Program-made: the position numbers and the translations under genes
The notes under the pieces: generated by a model
Database searches by the model: none
What the model saw: only the letters and a program-made list of their open reading frames with translations
Told to the model about the DNA's origin: nothing
Part shown: piece by piece, positions 46,701 to 57,900 of the stretch
Layout: the number at the start of each line of letters is the position of its first letter
Numbering within the stretch: position 1 is the stretch's first letter
NCBI GenBank assembly: GCA_023213315.1
Contig: JAKCPI010031663.1
Coordinates: forward strand, 1-64,000
Origin: Euborellia annulipes
Lineage: Eukaryota > Arthropoda > Insecta > Dermaptera > Anisolabididae
DNA: 64,000 nucleotides
Direction: 5' to 3'

Positions 46701-49700
46701 GAAATTATCTCGCTTTACAATTTCCAAGAAATCGAGAATGAACAAATGAGATCATTTATAAATTGAGGATAAATATTAAATAAAATAATAAATCAAAAAG
46801 GATACCTCTTTTCTTTGAGCTGCCATATCCCAAAAAACTATGACTGAATCTTCTCCACCAGAAATTAGATGACTTTTTATTTCAGCGTAGCACAAAGAAG
46901 TAACTTTATTACTGAAAAGAGAAATAAATAAAGGAACATTAATAAAAAAAAGAAAAATATATCTATTTTTTTGGAAACTTACTGGTGTCCTTGTAATTCA
47001 TAAGCAGTGCCTTGTTGACCACCGATATCCCATACAATGACGCTTTGATCAAAACTTCCCGAAAACAATAATTTTTTGCGTGGATCCCAAGTTAGGGCTC
47101 GGAGACTTCCAGAATGACCCTTGAGAGTGGTGACTAATTGGGCACCTGAAGAATCTAATTTCAACATTGAAATATGACCCGAATAATCACCTACAAATGC
47201 GTGTTTTGATTGGGAATCAAATCTGCAGTATGTTAAGAAATTTTCTTTATATAAATTAAATAGGCGTACAATATATGAATGCCATTAATATACTAAAAGT
47301 GTATGGCGGAATGATCTCTGACCAAGAGGCATAATAAATTTTAAAAAATACTCAAAAGCTTAAAATTATGAGATGTGGTATATGGGCAGCTAAGGCGAAA
47401 AATAAAAGTCTAAATTTTGTCGACGTTTCGATCGCACTCTTCATCAGGACAAAAATTGATGTCAAATTGTCAGATTAGTTGACATGCAGTGTAGTAGTTT
47501 TTTATCATTTTATATTCTCTTGAAAAATTCTCTACTGTTTGGAGGACTGACAATTTGACATCAATTTTTGTCCTGATATAGAGTGCGATCGGCACTCGAA
47601 ACGTCAACAAAATTTAGACTTTTATTTTATTTTTCACCTTGGCTGCCCATATACCACATCCTGATATTATAATATCCAGCCATCAATAAACTAATAGTCT
47701 TAATTTAACATAAAATATTTATTTTTCCATGAATTAAAAACTCGCCTACTTTTATAAGAGTTTATATCAATAAATAATATTAAAATTTTGAAATATATTA
47801 TTTTTAGTTTTAATTTACCTAATTAAATCATGTTTCAACTAGAGTTATCGATTACCAGTTTAAATTAATCATTCAGAGATGATGTTTCTTTTTCTTTATT
47901 GGAAAATGACAAGAGTTCAGAGTCGAACCGATATCGGTTGATTTGACCGAGGAATGTTTTTGTTTGAAATTATTAAGTTTTAAACAAGATAAATTTCTTT
48001 CTTTAAATTTTGAATTGTTGCACTCATGTATGCAACTAACTATTTATCAATATTAAAGAACTTACAAATTTGATTAGTGATAAAAAATATAAAGATTTAC
48101 AAAGGATACTCCAATGCTGTACACCAAGCATCACTTTGGAAATATCCAAGATTTTGACCAGTTTCTGAACATGTAAATTGAAACATTTTGTCTCTTCCTA
48201 TGCTGAGGACCCATTCACATGCGAGAGAAAATATTATTCCAGCAACTCGAGCTTGATGAGGTGGATAATCTCGGCTTTGTGTCATATGATTGTAGTCATT
48301 CTCTAACTGGAATACCTGAAAAACATAAATAGTAATAAATAAAAATAATAATAGTAAAATCAAATAATAATAGTTATAATAAAATTAGTTTTTAAAAACC
48401 CCTAAGTTACAGTATATTCAGGGCCGCAGACGGGGGGGGGGGGGCAGGGGGGCTATATCCCCGGGGCCCGGACCCTCCGAGGGGGCCCGGGCCCATTGCG
48501 CTCCCACCTAAAAATTCTAATAAAAAATAATTTTTAAGGTTAAAATTTCAATTAAAAAAAAATCATTTTCTTGAAATTTTTTTCTCAGGGGGCCCGGGCC
48601 CTTTAAGCTCAATTCTCAAAATTTCAATTAAAAAAATTCATTTTCTTGAAATTTTTTCTCAGGGGGCCCGGGCCCTTTAAGCTCAAATCAAGTTTGATCT
48701 TTTCACGACTCAGGATAGCTAAAAAAGCAGATTTCAGTGGCTAATTTTCAAAAAAATTTCCATACCCCCAGATTCCCCCGGAAATCCTCTGTCAGGATCT
48801 GGCTTCGATAAAATATTGTAACTCTTTGTTTAGGAAATTTTGAAAAATTTTTAAATAACTTTATTTAAATAAATATTGTAAGCTATGTATAACTATTTCA
48901 AAAATTGTGTCAAAAACTGTGTAAAAAATTGTTGGCATTAAATTAAAAAGAATATTAATTTTTTTTAGAAAAAATAAATTTACTCTACTTATAGAATGAA
49001 TAGATATGAATAATCAATTAACATACTTTTGTTAAATATTATTGAATTTAATTTACAAATAAAAAATAACTTTTTTACAAAGGTATATAAACAAAGTTCA
49101 CTTTTGAACTAGTTCTAACTTATTGATTATCCATGGCAACCCATTTTTGGGGGTTCGCATCCCAGGCGAAAAAATTTCAATTGAATTGGATAGCAATCAG
49201 GGGCGCCGGAACGAATTTGAATTAGGGGGGCAAAAAATTTTTTTTTAGAAAATTAAAATAATTTAATATGTTTAAATAGTATAAAACAAAAACAAATCTA
49301 CTATAAAACTTTAAAAATTTTAAATAAAATCACAATTTTAATAAAATTAAAATTTTAAAAAATTTGGTAGTGATTTTATCAAAAATTTTTGGAAAAAATT
49401 TGGAAAAAAATGAATTTCTTACTCTTTTAATTTTTTTTAATTTAGAAGATTTTATTTTTCAAAAGTAAAAATATATCATTTTTAAAAATAAATGAAATAA
49501 AAAAGAAATTTTGCCCCCTCTGCCCCCCTGTAGGATGCCAGGGAGGGGCAAGTACCCTGCCCCCCCCCCAGTTCCGGCGCCTATGATAGCAATCAATTGA
49601 AATAAATAGGGACGGGGTGGTCAGATGCCGAAAAAGACCTTAAAAACTAATTTGTTTTATACTATTGGCCCTAATCGAAATTTATATTCATTTTAAAAAT

Positions 49701-51342
49701 GTTCATAAAGCATTTCTTATTGGATAAAACATATAATTTTAAAATATGTTTTTGAAAGGGGGAGGGGGGTAAATCTTCAAAAATCAGTTCGGGCCCCCTC
49801 CCTGAAAAATAATTATATATACTCCTTTGCGACGCTTGCCACTTTTAGGGGTCCCGGGTTCGATATCCGCGGCAAAAATTAATTTCAATTGAATTGGCTA
49901 CCACCCCCCCCCAATTTAAATAAATAGGCCGGAGTCTAAATGACCTCAAATGCCGAAAGAGTTAAAAAATCAGTTGCGGGGCCCCTAAAAAGCGTGGGGC
50001 CCATAGGCGATCGCTTACTCCGCCTAATGGGAATCCTGCACTGTATGTGAAGGACATAATTAAGGGATTATTATCTTTAGCTTTCACTGTACATTTATTG
50101 GATATCGTTGTTAGTATGTCTTCATTAAAAGATCACAAACAAGATTTTCTAAGACAGTACTAATTAAATAAATAGATTGAAAAATAAATACGGTATCTAC
50201 CAAAAGAAATTTTTTTCAAGTTTTTATATAATTTTTTTGAAGGTTTAAGAGAAACTTATAAGGAATCAACAACTCATAAACTTATATAAAGGCAAGAAGT
50301 CAGTGGAATGCGTCTCTATTTAAAGAAAAATTGATCAATCAATAGATTAAGAAATAATGATATCTTTTTAGATAATAGCTTCTATTTAATGAATATCACT
50401 AGTAAACTATAACGAGCATTTATACTTATATTGCGTAATAAAAATATGAAGGTGTTAAATGAAAGAAGTAGCAAGCCAGAGGCGACGTTTCGGTCCCATT
50501 TTGGTCCATGATCAGGGCCAAGCCATAAACAAATTGATTCTCTTGAGCATTATTATTATTATATAACATAAGATTTATCAAGCAGGCCATTATGAGATAT
50601 TTACGATTTTAATCAATTTATAATTAATGGGTATATGAATTTTCACAAGTTTCAAATCAGAAACAAGAAAAAAATAAAATATTATTCCAAATCCTCTAAA
50701 TTCCTTTAAATGGCCGTCATGAATAAAAAACTATGAAGTCTGGTCTCTAAGGAGTCAAAATTTTTAAGTCTAAGTAATTATTATTTTTAATACATAAATG
50801 TTGCAAACTCGAACAATTCTTAAAATAATACAATATAACATCAAATGATGATTCAGTGTATCAAATGATTATCTTGATACATAAATGTAGGAAATAATAA
50901 TTCACTGATTAAAATTGTTATTGTTTTTTATGTCTAAATATGAATATGTTCCTGATTTCAATACTAACCGTAATTGTTCCATTTTCTGTTCCAATAAAAA
51001 GTCGTTGAGTTTCAGCACAATAGAATAAACTTGTAGCTGCTGAAGGCATATAGTGACAAATGGTCGGCCAATATTGTCCAGAATCTCTCTTCAACCAAAC
51101 TCGAACAGTTCTTAAAATAATTTAATATAACATCAAAAGATAGAACTTAATAAAAATTGACAGTAGCAAAATATTCATTACCTGTCATCAGAACAACTTA
51201 TAACACCGTCCTCTCCTGGGATTATTATAGCAGCATTAATATCATCACTACACCCTTCTAATTTGGATAAGAGAATCGGTTTATTAGTTGTACTAAAACG
51301 ATCGCTACTCATCCCTGAAGCTGGTTTGATTTCAGCAGCCAT
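43757..51342 (-). CDS. WD repeat and FYVE domain protein (WDFY1/WDFY2 orthologue)
   Basis: Seven exons: 51,342-51,182, 51,110-50,969, 48,315-48,110, 47,222-46,983, 46,911-46,806, 45,296-45,064 and 43,895-43,757. All junctions are GT/AG and keep frame, giving 408 residues (human WDFY2 is 400). It opens [10 protein letters not shown], as in WDFY2 (MAAEI). WD-repeat signatures include ISCSDDRTVRVW (exons 1-2), [18 protein letters not shown] (exon 4), [15 protein letters not shown] (exon 5) and [14 protein letters not shown] at the C-terminus. A FYVE finger interrupts the last two repeats: zinc ligands C295, C298, C321, C324, C329, C332, C351, C354 and the lipid-binding RQHHCRRCG motif. FYVE binds phosphatidylinositol 3-phosphate on early endosomes, and WDFY2 is known as an endosomal Akt adaptor. 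Introns 2, 3, 5 and 6 contain transposons. All key residues look intact. Confidence 0.95.
43989..44601. mobile_element. 600-bp foldback element in intron 6 of the WDFY gene
   Basis: The whole element is one large imperfect palindrome (arms of nearly 300 bases meeting near 44,290, GAGGTCGAAGTCTTTGACCTC). Its ends TAGAGAGGTCCTTATTTC and, complemented, TAGGGTGGTCCTTATTTTG start within ATATGCAT duplicated on both sides (43,989-43,996; 44,594-44,601). An 8-bp duplication fits hAT or P-type insertion. Facing frames at 44,037-44,312 and 44,253-44,435 are just the two arms. Confidence 0.8.
45431..45556. repeat. Palindrome with decayed hammerhead-like core
   Basis: AGGTGAAGAAAATAGAC, TTTATTCGGCCCAAAATTAT and TTATTACCAATGT on the left are mirrored on the right. 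The core on the minus strand reads ACCAATGTGACGTATAGTCC then CCGAAACGTTGACATTGGT: the GAAA-CGT half and a closing stem are present, but CTGATGA is not. It lies in intron 5 of the WDFY gene. Confidence 0.6.
45632..45930. repeat. Head of the double-palindrome element next to an inverted SINE family 1 copy
   Basis: 45,634-45,704 is a shortened head palindrome (AAAAAATCTGGTGTGACGC ... CACATCAGATTTTTTGTG). From 45,755 a family 1 SINE in minus orientation follows: complement GGCATACCAAATGGCTTAAA, TGCCTGGACCCCCAATTG, GGCCTAAGTTGCCGAAAAG. It lacks boxes A and B. Confidence 0.65.
46442..46590. mobile_element. Short hAT-type element, 8-bp target duplication
   Basis: CATGGGAGTAACTAGG and CTAGTTACGCCCATG are inverted ends. 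The flanks CCAGTATT and CCAGTAGA match at 6 of 8 positions. At 133 bases it is the shortest complete member here. A one-ended relative with GTGGGCGTAACTAGG is at 41,684-41,740. Confidence 0.75.
47415..47454 (-). ncRNA. Hammerhead-like motif, intact core, shortened stem II
   Basis: Minus strand: TTTTGTC, CTGATGA, A, GAGTGCGATC, GAAA, CG, TC, GACAAAA. Stem I is seven perfect pairs (TTTTGTC/GACAAAA), the core is invariant and stem III is a single C-G pair. Stem II has lost about seven bases relative to the sister motif at 47,566, leaving two pairs, so activity is doubtful. Confidence 0.5.
47566..47612 (+). ncRNA. Hammerhead-like motif, intact stem II, damaged core
   Basis: Plus strand: TTTTGTC, CTGATAT, A, GAGTGC-GATCG-GCACTC, GAAA, CG, TC, AACAAAA. 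Stem II is six perfect pairs, but the core CTGATGA has become CTGATAT and the first pair of stem I is lost. Together with 47,415 it reveals the ancestral motif. Confidence 0.45.
48420..48700. repeat. GC-rich repeat with tandem GGGGGCCCGGGCCCTTTAAG units
   Basis: Begins CAGGGCCGCAGACGGGG, like the hAT-type ends in this window. It contains two tandem copies of a unit of about 75 bases (TTTCTCAGGGGGCCCGGG ... AAATTTCAATTAAAAAAATTC). No matching right end with an 8-bp duplication was found, so it is a remnant in intron 2 of the WDFY gene. Confidence 0.5.
49150..49640 (+). mobile_element. SINE family 2 copy split by a hAT-type element
   Basis: SINE body GGGGTTCGCATCCCAGGCG, ATTTCAATTGAATTGG is interrupted at ATAGCAAT and resumes after 49,593 with CAATTGAAATAAATAGGGAC and GATGCCGAAAAAGACC. 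The uninterrupted relative is at 49,835-49,970. The order of events (SINE first, hAT second) is therefore readable. Confidence 0.65.
49190..49593. mobile_element. hAT-type element, perfect 8-bp target duplication ATAGCAAT
   Basis: Ends CAGGGGCGCCGGAAC and GTTCCGGCGCCTATG are inverted repeats. ATAGCAAT flanks both sides (49,190-49,197; 49,586-49,593). The 388-base interior is A/T-rich with G- and C-runs near the ends and no coding frame. Confidence 0.85.
49835..49970 (+). mobile_element. SINE family 2, 5'-truncated
   Basis: GGGTCCCGGGTTCGATATCC (box B), AATTTCAATTGAATTGGCTA, AGTCTAAATGACCTCAAATG and CCGAAAGAG: the same body and tail as 49,150 and 28,545. Box A is not recognisable. Confidence 0.55.
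50481..50519 (-). repeat. Decayed hammerhead-like motif
   Basis: Minus strand GGCCCTGATCATGGACC, AAAATG, GGACCGAAACGTC, GCC. The layout (CTGATxA, extra U, stem II, GAAA, CG, UC) matches the other motifs, but a core G is C and stems I and II are imperfect. In intron 2 of the WDFY gene. Confidence 0.45.
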
Positions 51343-52560
51343 GTTTTCAAGAAAAGCAATTGTTTTTTTGTTTATTAAAAACAAATTAACTTTTTAATAA
51401 AAAACTGTTGAAAAATATTAATTTGAATTCCATATATAATGAAAATACATTATATAGCAAGATAAAGAAGACATGAATCACACTTTCAACATTGAAATCA
51501 AATGTAAGAATGCAAATGTGTCAATTTAGAGTTGATAGCTGTCTATGGGAGGGGAGGTTGATAGTGGCAGATTCATTAATGCAATGATAGCAACGAGAAA
51601 TTTCAATAACTATTTAGTATGAAGTCAGTTTCAAGAAAACCCCCGCAAAATATAAATACATTAGATTTATAACAATAATTGATTTTTACTTTCTGAGTCC
51701 CATAGTGTCATTAACGATAAATTGTATGTAAATATTCTTTAAAGAATAACCATTTCGTTCGTTATTTTAATCTATAATAATCTGTTTTTTTTTTTTTTTT
51801 TTTTAATTGAATTCATCGAATTACTTACGGATTCAAAAATATATGAAACATGAACGTTGGAAATTAATTAGTAGCTCTGAAAATATATGAATTTTTCATA
51901 TATTTAATAAGATTTTACATTACAGTATTTTTTCTTTAAAAATTAAAGAAAGCCATTTTATGTATATTTATATTCTTTGCATTTTTTTGAATTTGTATTC
52001 CTTGGTAGTCAGTCTTGATGAATCGAATCATGTCGAATATTTTAGTGTTTTATTATATTTGTTGAATATGTTAAGTGGCTCTTTTTAATTTCAATGGTAA
52101 GCTTATTATTAAATTATTACTTAAATAAAATCTTTTCCAAATAATTAAATTTTTAATTTATTTAATAAAAAATAAAATGTTTAGGGATTATTGATCATTT
52201 TCATTCAAAGAGATTTTAAAATGGCTATTGATTAGTTGATTTCAAAAGTAAAATTAATAATTATATTTATTTATATAAATTTAAATAAATACATAAAAAA
52301 TTACAAATTTCCTAATACATATATCAGGTATATTAAAAAATTAACTTCTGATTCAATAATGGTTGGTTGGTAAAAATAGATTCAACAACCAAGCTCGCCT
52401 CCATTATCGCACACACACACACACACACACACCCCAAAACACCTCAAGGGCATTACATGCGTAAAAATACATTTTAGGCCTTATAAAAATATTTCTTTTT
52501 ATATTATTAATATATATTACTAATTTTAAAATATTGCTTTTATCAGGATGAACAAGAGAT
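51343..52560. other. Upstream region of the WDFY gene
   Basis: AT-rich, with a T-run near 51,785 and an (AC)n microsatellite at 52,410-52,432. The WDFY promoter must lie close to 51,343-51,600, but no TATA box or initiator stands out. Confidence 0.4.
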
Positions 52561-52609
52561 AATTTATTAATTCTAATTTTATTAGCCGTTGATTGTTTAA
52601 AAATATTTG

Positions 52610-52835
52610 AACCAATAGAATTGCAGCTTTAATGTCACGTGATCGATTGTTTAGGTGCAACGGCCATTTGCCCCTTCCCTTTGATCAGCGGGTTCAAAAT
52701 TCCGCCATGAAGCCTTCATCTCTTCCCGTTCTCGGCATCTCTGTTGGCAAAGAGATTCAGATAAAATGGCTTCTACACAACATCCACCATCGATGCCATT
52801 TCGACCTTAATTCCAACTTTCCACTTTACATCAGG
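52610..52835 (+). other. Candidate first exon of an unknown plus-strand gene
   Basis: A GC-richer island contains the E-box GTCACGTGATCG, an open frame from 52,632 without stops and a good donor CATCAG/GTATTT near 52,835. The frame from the internal ATG (GCCATGAAG) reads MKPSSLPVLGISVGKEIQIK, then WLLHNIHHRCHF. No downstream plus-strand exon was found in the window. Equally it could be a bidirectional promoter or a conserved non-coding element. Confidence 0.3.
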
Positions 52836-53189
52836 TATTTTCTTCAATGCTTTACATATTTTTTTATTAATTAATAAATTATTTATCTTACATTGTTTGG
52901 GTGATCACAAAATAACGAGGCTTTGAAAAGGTTGAGAGCATGCTGAAAATTATTTTATAATATTTTTTTTTATTTGCCATATACCATTTTCCGTTTTGAA
53001 TATCTCCTATGTTTTAAAAGTGTTCTTATGTATATTTACCGGTAGTACGGAGTAAGTGGAGTGAGAGAGAGGGTAGGTTTTTTTTCTACTTACCTCATAT
53101 GCCGAATTCGTCTTTTATTCTCATTTAACTGTGTAAGTGAAATCCGTTGCGGCGGGCGCTTTAGGGAATCTTCGATTTAATTAATTCAT

Positions 53190-53438
53190 CTTGCATTCAA
53201 GAGCGGATCCAGAGGTGTTTCTCGGGGGAGGGGGGTAATCTGGTTTGACTGGTCGCACAGCACACTATTTTTTCTTAGGCGGATTCTGTACTTGTTTGTC
53301 AGAATATAAATACAAATCAAATTTTTAAGTATTAATTTTTAAATTAAATATATATTTTTTTTCCAAAAAAAGTATTTTTTCAATCTCGGGGGGGGGGGGG
53401 GGGGGTAATTACCCCCTTTACCCACCCTTGCTTGCATT
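53190..53438. mobile_element. Short hAT-type element, perfect 8-bp target duplication CTTGCATT
   Basis: Sister of 22,294-22,551: ends CAAGAGCGGATCCAGAGG and CCTTTACCCACCCTTG, duplicated CTTGCATT on both sides (53,190-53,197; 53,431-53,438). It also carries the AATCTGGTTTGACTGGTCGC arm from the double-palindrome element. Confidence 0.85.
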
Positions 53439-53883
53439 GTTGGTTCCTCTTGCAGTTCTTTATTAATCTTCTTATACCAGTCCTTTCCCAAACTGTGGGC
53501 CGCGGCTGTTCGTGAAAATTTTCGTATATGAATACAAAATATTATGGTCGAAAAATTTAAATCAGGAGTTTTATTTATTAAATAAAATTCTATCTGCGTA
53601 TCTGAATTCGAAATAAAGAAAAACTACTAGTAACATCGTCAGATTTTAATTAAAGGCCTTCAGCCTCACACTGTTATATAAATTTGTGCACTTTGCAATT
53701 TTTACTTAAACAAATGATTTTGGTTTTATAAACTACTATCTTGGGAGCCATAGCAGGCGTCTAGAATTGTGACGCAATTCCAATCATGCTTGTTAGATGG
53801 GATGCAGTTTTTAAGATATTTTTCGTGTCAATCAAATTTTCATTTCATTAGTATAATAGGCGAATGCGAGAGTTTGTGTTTAT

Positions 53884-54030
53884 TGGGCCGGTGACCTAGG
53901 ATAAGGTAGTCCGACCAACCCGAAAGCGTGGAGGTCCTGGTTCGACTCCAGGGGGCACAATTTTTGCCCAATCAAACACGAACTTATCTCGCAAACGATA
54001 TATTGACTGGCTTATTTACAGTAGGCTATT
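53884..54030 (+). mobile_element. tRNA-derived SINE, family 3
   Basis: GGGCCGGTGACCTAGGATAAG with GTAGTCCGACC (box A region) and GTCCTGGTTCGACTCCAGG (box B) form a cloverleaf-like head. The tail AACGATATATTGACTGGCTT with ATTTACAGTA recurs at 44,645-44,675 (ACGATATATTGGCTGGCTCA). The box B is nearly canonical, but the 5' acceptor arm does not match the 3' arm, so it is not called a tRNA gene. Confidence 0.55.
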
Positions 54031-54984
54031 TGAGCTTTGTTTGGAAAAAAAATGCCATCTCTTTTCAAACAAATTGAAAGCATTCAAAAAAACATTTAAG
54101 TGTAATAATACTTTTATTTTTATTTAGCACTTTTTTTAATAGTAAATTATAATTTAAATCTTTAAATGAAAAGGCTCGAATCACATTATTATTAATATAA
54201 AATTTTCATTATTCATTATTTTACAACTTTAATACTTATATATATATTATATACATATGCAATATGCATATAATTCTAAATATATACATGAAAATATAAA
54301 AAGATAGTAATAGTAATTATTTATTGCTTCTTAAGTTCATTTTTTTAAATGATTAAAGTAAAGAAAGAAATTGCATAAATTTTTATCTTGGAGAATATTA
54401 ACATTTTTACTCTCAAATTGAATTATATATAAACATTTTTAAAAATGGGGGAGGACGTTAGGTTTCCACGTCCAAAAGGTTGTTTAATAATTAAATTTCA
54501 ACAAATTCAAGTGATCAGACTGATATTTATCCTTTTGAGTTACAAATTTTGAAAAATATATAAATGTATATTTTAACCTAATATTCCCAATAAATCTAAT
54601 TCTCAAGTTTATTATCGGGTTTAAAATTTAGGCCTGAATATAAGCTAGATATTTTTTCTCTTAGTTGGTTTTACACATAGAAAAATAGTTAGTATGAAAA
54701 TATTAAAAATGAACAATATAGTTTAATTTATTTAATTTATTTTCTTTGGAATAAAATCACAACTAATAAAATAAAAGAGGACAAAATAAATTTGACTACA
54801 TTTTGGGACTAGATATTCTAGTCTTATAAATATTATTAAATATATATATAATTATATATTTATTTTTTATATATATATATATAGAAGAAATATAATTATA
54901 ATACATGAAAAATATACTATATAAAAATGGTAACTTAAAAGTATCAGAAAATTATATATACCTTCAATTTTAAATGGCACAAAA
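54031..54984. other. 3' flank of the zinc-finger gene
   Basis: Very AT-rich. The complement of TTTATT at 54,727-54,732 could serve as a polyadenylation signal for the zinc-finger gene, giving a 3' UTR of about 250 bases. Nothing else recognised. Confidence 0.35.
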
Positions 54985-57900
54985 TTAAATATCCATATTT
55001 ACATCATAATTTTCGTTTAAAGCTATCGCTTGATCTGTTCTAGAAACTGGTCTAGATGGGATGCTTGTAGATGAATTTTCATTCGTATTTTGCATAGCGT
55101 TACTACTACATTTTGAAGAAACACTAGAAGATGATGTAGATGTAGAATTTGTATCAGAATCTTCAGTTTCAACTGCTGTTGTTTCTAGAGAAGGATTTTC
55201 AAGATTTGTTTTATTTTCTAAAGGCACATCGGAATCTTTTTCTTTTTTTGTAATTTCTTCAGATTCAGGATTTGTTATTTCTTCTGGTGCTTCTGGTTCT
55301 TCCACCTCCATTTTCTCTTTGTTATCTATTTGCTCATCAATAATTAAACTAGAATTCATGGTATTATCATCTATTAATTCTGAGCTCTCGTTTTGTACCT
55401 CTTCTTTTTCACTTTCATTTAGAGCTATTTTTTCTTCCTCTTCTTCTTCTTCTCCTTCTTCGTTATTGATTAAAGAATCTTTATTAGGAGAATTAATTTT
55501 ATTTTCAAGTTCTTCATATTTCATCGTGAATCCATTTAAATCAACATAAATTTTTTCTACGCTATTTTCTGAGCAATTTTTGCGTTCAGGTAAAAATCGA
55601 TCTTCTATGATTTTGGATCCTTTATCTTGAAATAAAAGGGTGTCATCCGTCCAGAGTTCAATTCCATCCATTTTCGCAAAAATTTCAGCTTGAGCTTTTG
55701 AAGGTACAGTAAAATGCAATTTAGCATGTTCACGACTCTGTATTAAATTATTAGTTGAAAAATCACAAGAGTTACATCTATGTTCATAGTGAATTCTTGA
55801 AACAGCAAAATGTCCACGCAAGTGAGCATCAAGGCGATCGCGGCGTGGATGATGGAATGGGCAGCGAGGACAAAAAATGTTTCTTCGTCGAAAATCGATT
55901 GCTTCCCGATGACTACCGGCTGCTGAAGCTTGGGCTGCTGATCGAGATTTTAACAAAAGTAATGTTTGTTTATCTGCGGTAGATAATTGTAAAGGACCAT
56001 TGCCTTGAGATTTTAGGGCTGTAGAAATAGGCATCGATTTTATGGCTTTATGTGTGGTCGTCGTTGAAATATCATTAGTAGGAATGTCTTCTTCACTTGA
56101 TTCATCACGCTTTTCATTTTGAGCTGCTTCACACTTTTGATGTTTCTGAATATGTTGTACATAATTAGCATAATATTTAACAGAATAATCGCATTTTCCA
56201 CATTGATATTTTTGCTTTGCACCATGCAAAGATAGATGAACTTTAAATTGATCTCGTTTTTCAAAAGCTGTAGGACATTTATAACATTTAAAACGCTTTT
56301 CTTTCAAGCGTCCATTTTTTAGATATGTCGGATAAACAAAATCAGGATTCCCATGTATCAAATTTCCAAATTGAGGATCTAGGTGTAATTGATTTGGAGA
56401 ATGTTGATTTGGTGAATTCGAATTTGTTGAAGCAGTGTCAGTACGATGAGAAAGAGTAACACCATTGCTCTGAAAACAATACAAATTTTATATTATTAGT
56501 TATTGAAATTTTATAGTATTAAAAAAAATACTCTATGGTTTTTGAAAGGTTACCTTAGGAGAATCTTCTGATTTTTTCATGTGTAATAATTCGTGTTTTA
56601 TTAAATTTCCATATGTTTTAACAGCATAATCACAATGTCTACATTTATGTTGTGCATTGCTGCCATGAAGTGAAATATGATAATTAAGAGCAATTTGTTT
56701 AAGAAATTTTGCTGGACATGTCGGACAATTAAAGTAGCCTCCTTTTTCTTGTACTTTTTGTGATGATTTGGGTGAAGGTGGTGGTCCAGCTATTACAACC
56801 CAAGCAGGGTTGCTAACACCTCTTCCTTGAACCACAACAGCTGTTCGAGGGCGAGGATAAATACTTGAAGTAGGACGGCGAGTAACAAGACTATCAGTCA
56901 TTTCCTTAAAAGAAAATTTGTTATTATTGATTATCTTATAAAATTAACAATGAAAATAAATGGAGCCCCTTCAACTTAGGCTTTTTTATGAATCAAATTT
57001 GATGTAAAAAAAAAAATTATTTTACTATTAATTATCAAGCAAGCTGTAAACAAATAAATGTTTAAAAAAGAATCAATGTAAATTTTTACCTGATAGGTGT
57101 CGGAATGAACTTTAGAATGCGAAATCATTTGCTCTTGAGTTCTTGATGAATATGAACAAGAAGTACATTTATTGGTAAAGTCAAATTGATGAAATCTTGA
57201 GTGCATTTCAATTGCCTGAAGAAATAAAATTTTTTAAATTAATAATAAGGTATAAATAAGTAAAATAGAATATTCTTAAGAATAAAACTACCTTTAGAGA
57301 TAAAAACCTAGCAGGACAATATTGACAGAAATGTAATGTTTTATCCTCTGAAATGGATTCTTCATCATCTTGTAGATCATTTCCATCATCCTCATCATTA
57401 TCTTGATTATCAGCGAGCGCTTTTAATTCATTTAGTTGTTGTTCGGCATCTCGAAAGTTTTCCATTAGAGACATTACTTGAGGTGGTACATTTTCAGAAG
57501 CATTTGGTAAAGAAAAATCATTATCTTCAGGGTTATCATTATTATCATCCGGCATCTCTTGTGGCATTTGCTGCGGTTTATTTGATCCCACAAGATGTGT
57601 CTAAAGAGAAAATTTTCATAGTTATATTATTCTAAATAATAAAAGTTTTTTTAATTATTTTGAAGAAAGAAATTATTAAATTAGAGAATAAATGAAATAC
57701 AATGAGTTGTCAAAAAGAAGTTTTTTGTATTTGTGTTTATGAACCTAGCAATCCTTTATTTTTATGATATTTTCAACTTCAAATTTCTTGCTTGAGGATG
57801 TGTGTGGGACGAGGCCCATAGAAATTTTGAATAAATAAAAATATATGAGCAATTTAAAAAAATAAGGATTTATTCTTTTTCTTTTATTCTGGTTTTATTA

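Larger units (their letters stand above)
47383..47664. repeat. Inverted repeat with two complementary hammerhead-like motifs
   Basis: GGTATATGGGCAGCTAAGG and its mirror CCTTGGCTGCCCATATACC bound about 280 bases in intron 3 of the WDFY gene. Each arm contains a core related to those at 4,721-4,830, and the central part includes GACAATTTGACATCAATTTT and its complement. Confidence 0.75.

Noticed and set aside
48420..50042. A single large hAT element from CAGGGCCGCAG to CCTGCACTG
   Set aside because: The two ends do not mirror each other and the flanking 8-mers differ; more likely separate remnants.
53884..53960. Functional tRNA gene
   Set aside because: Boxes A and B are good but the acceptor stem does not pair, and a SINE-like tail with a second copy follows.
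55061..55549. 162-codon plus-strand open frame
   Set aside because: It is the antisense of the acidic, Ser-rich last exon of the zinc-finger gene; repetitive codon usage leaves the opposite strand free of stops.
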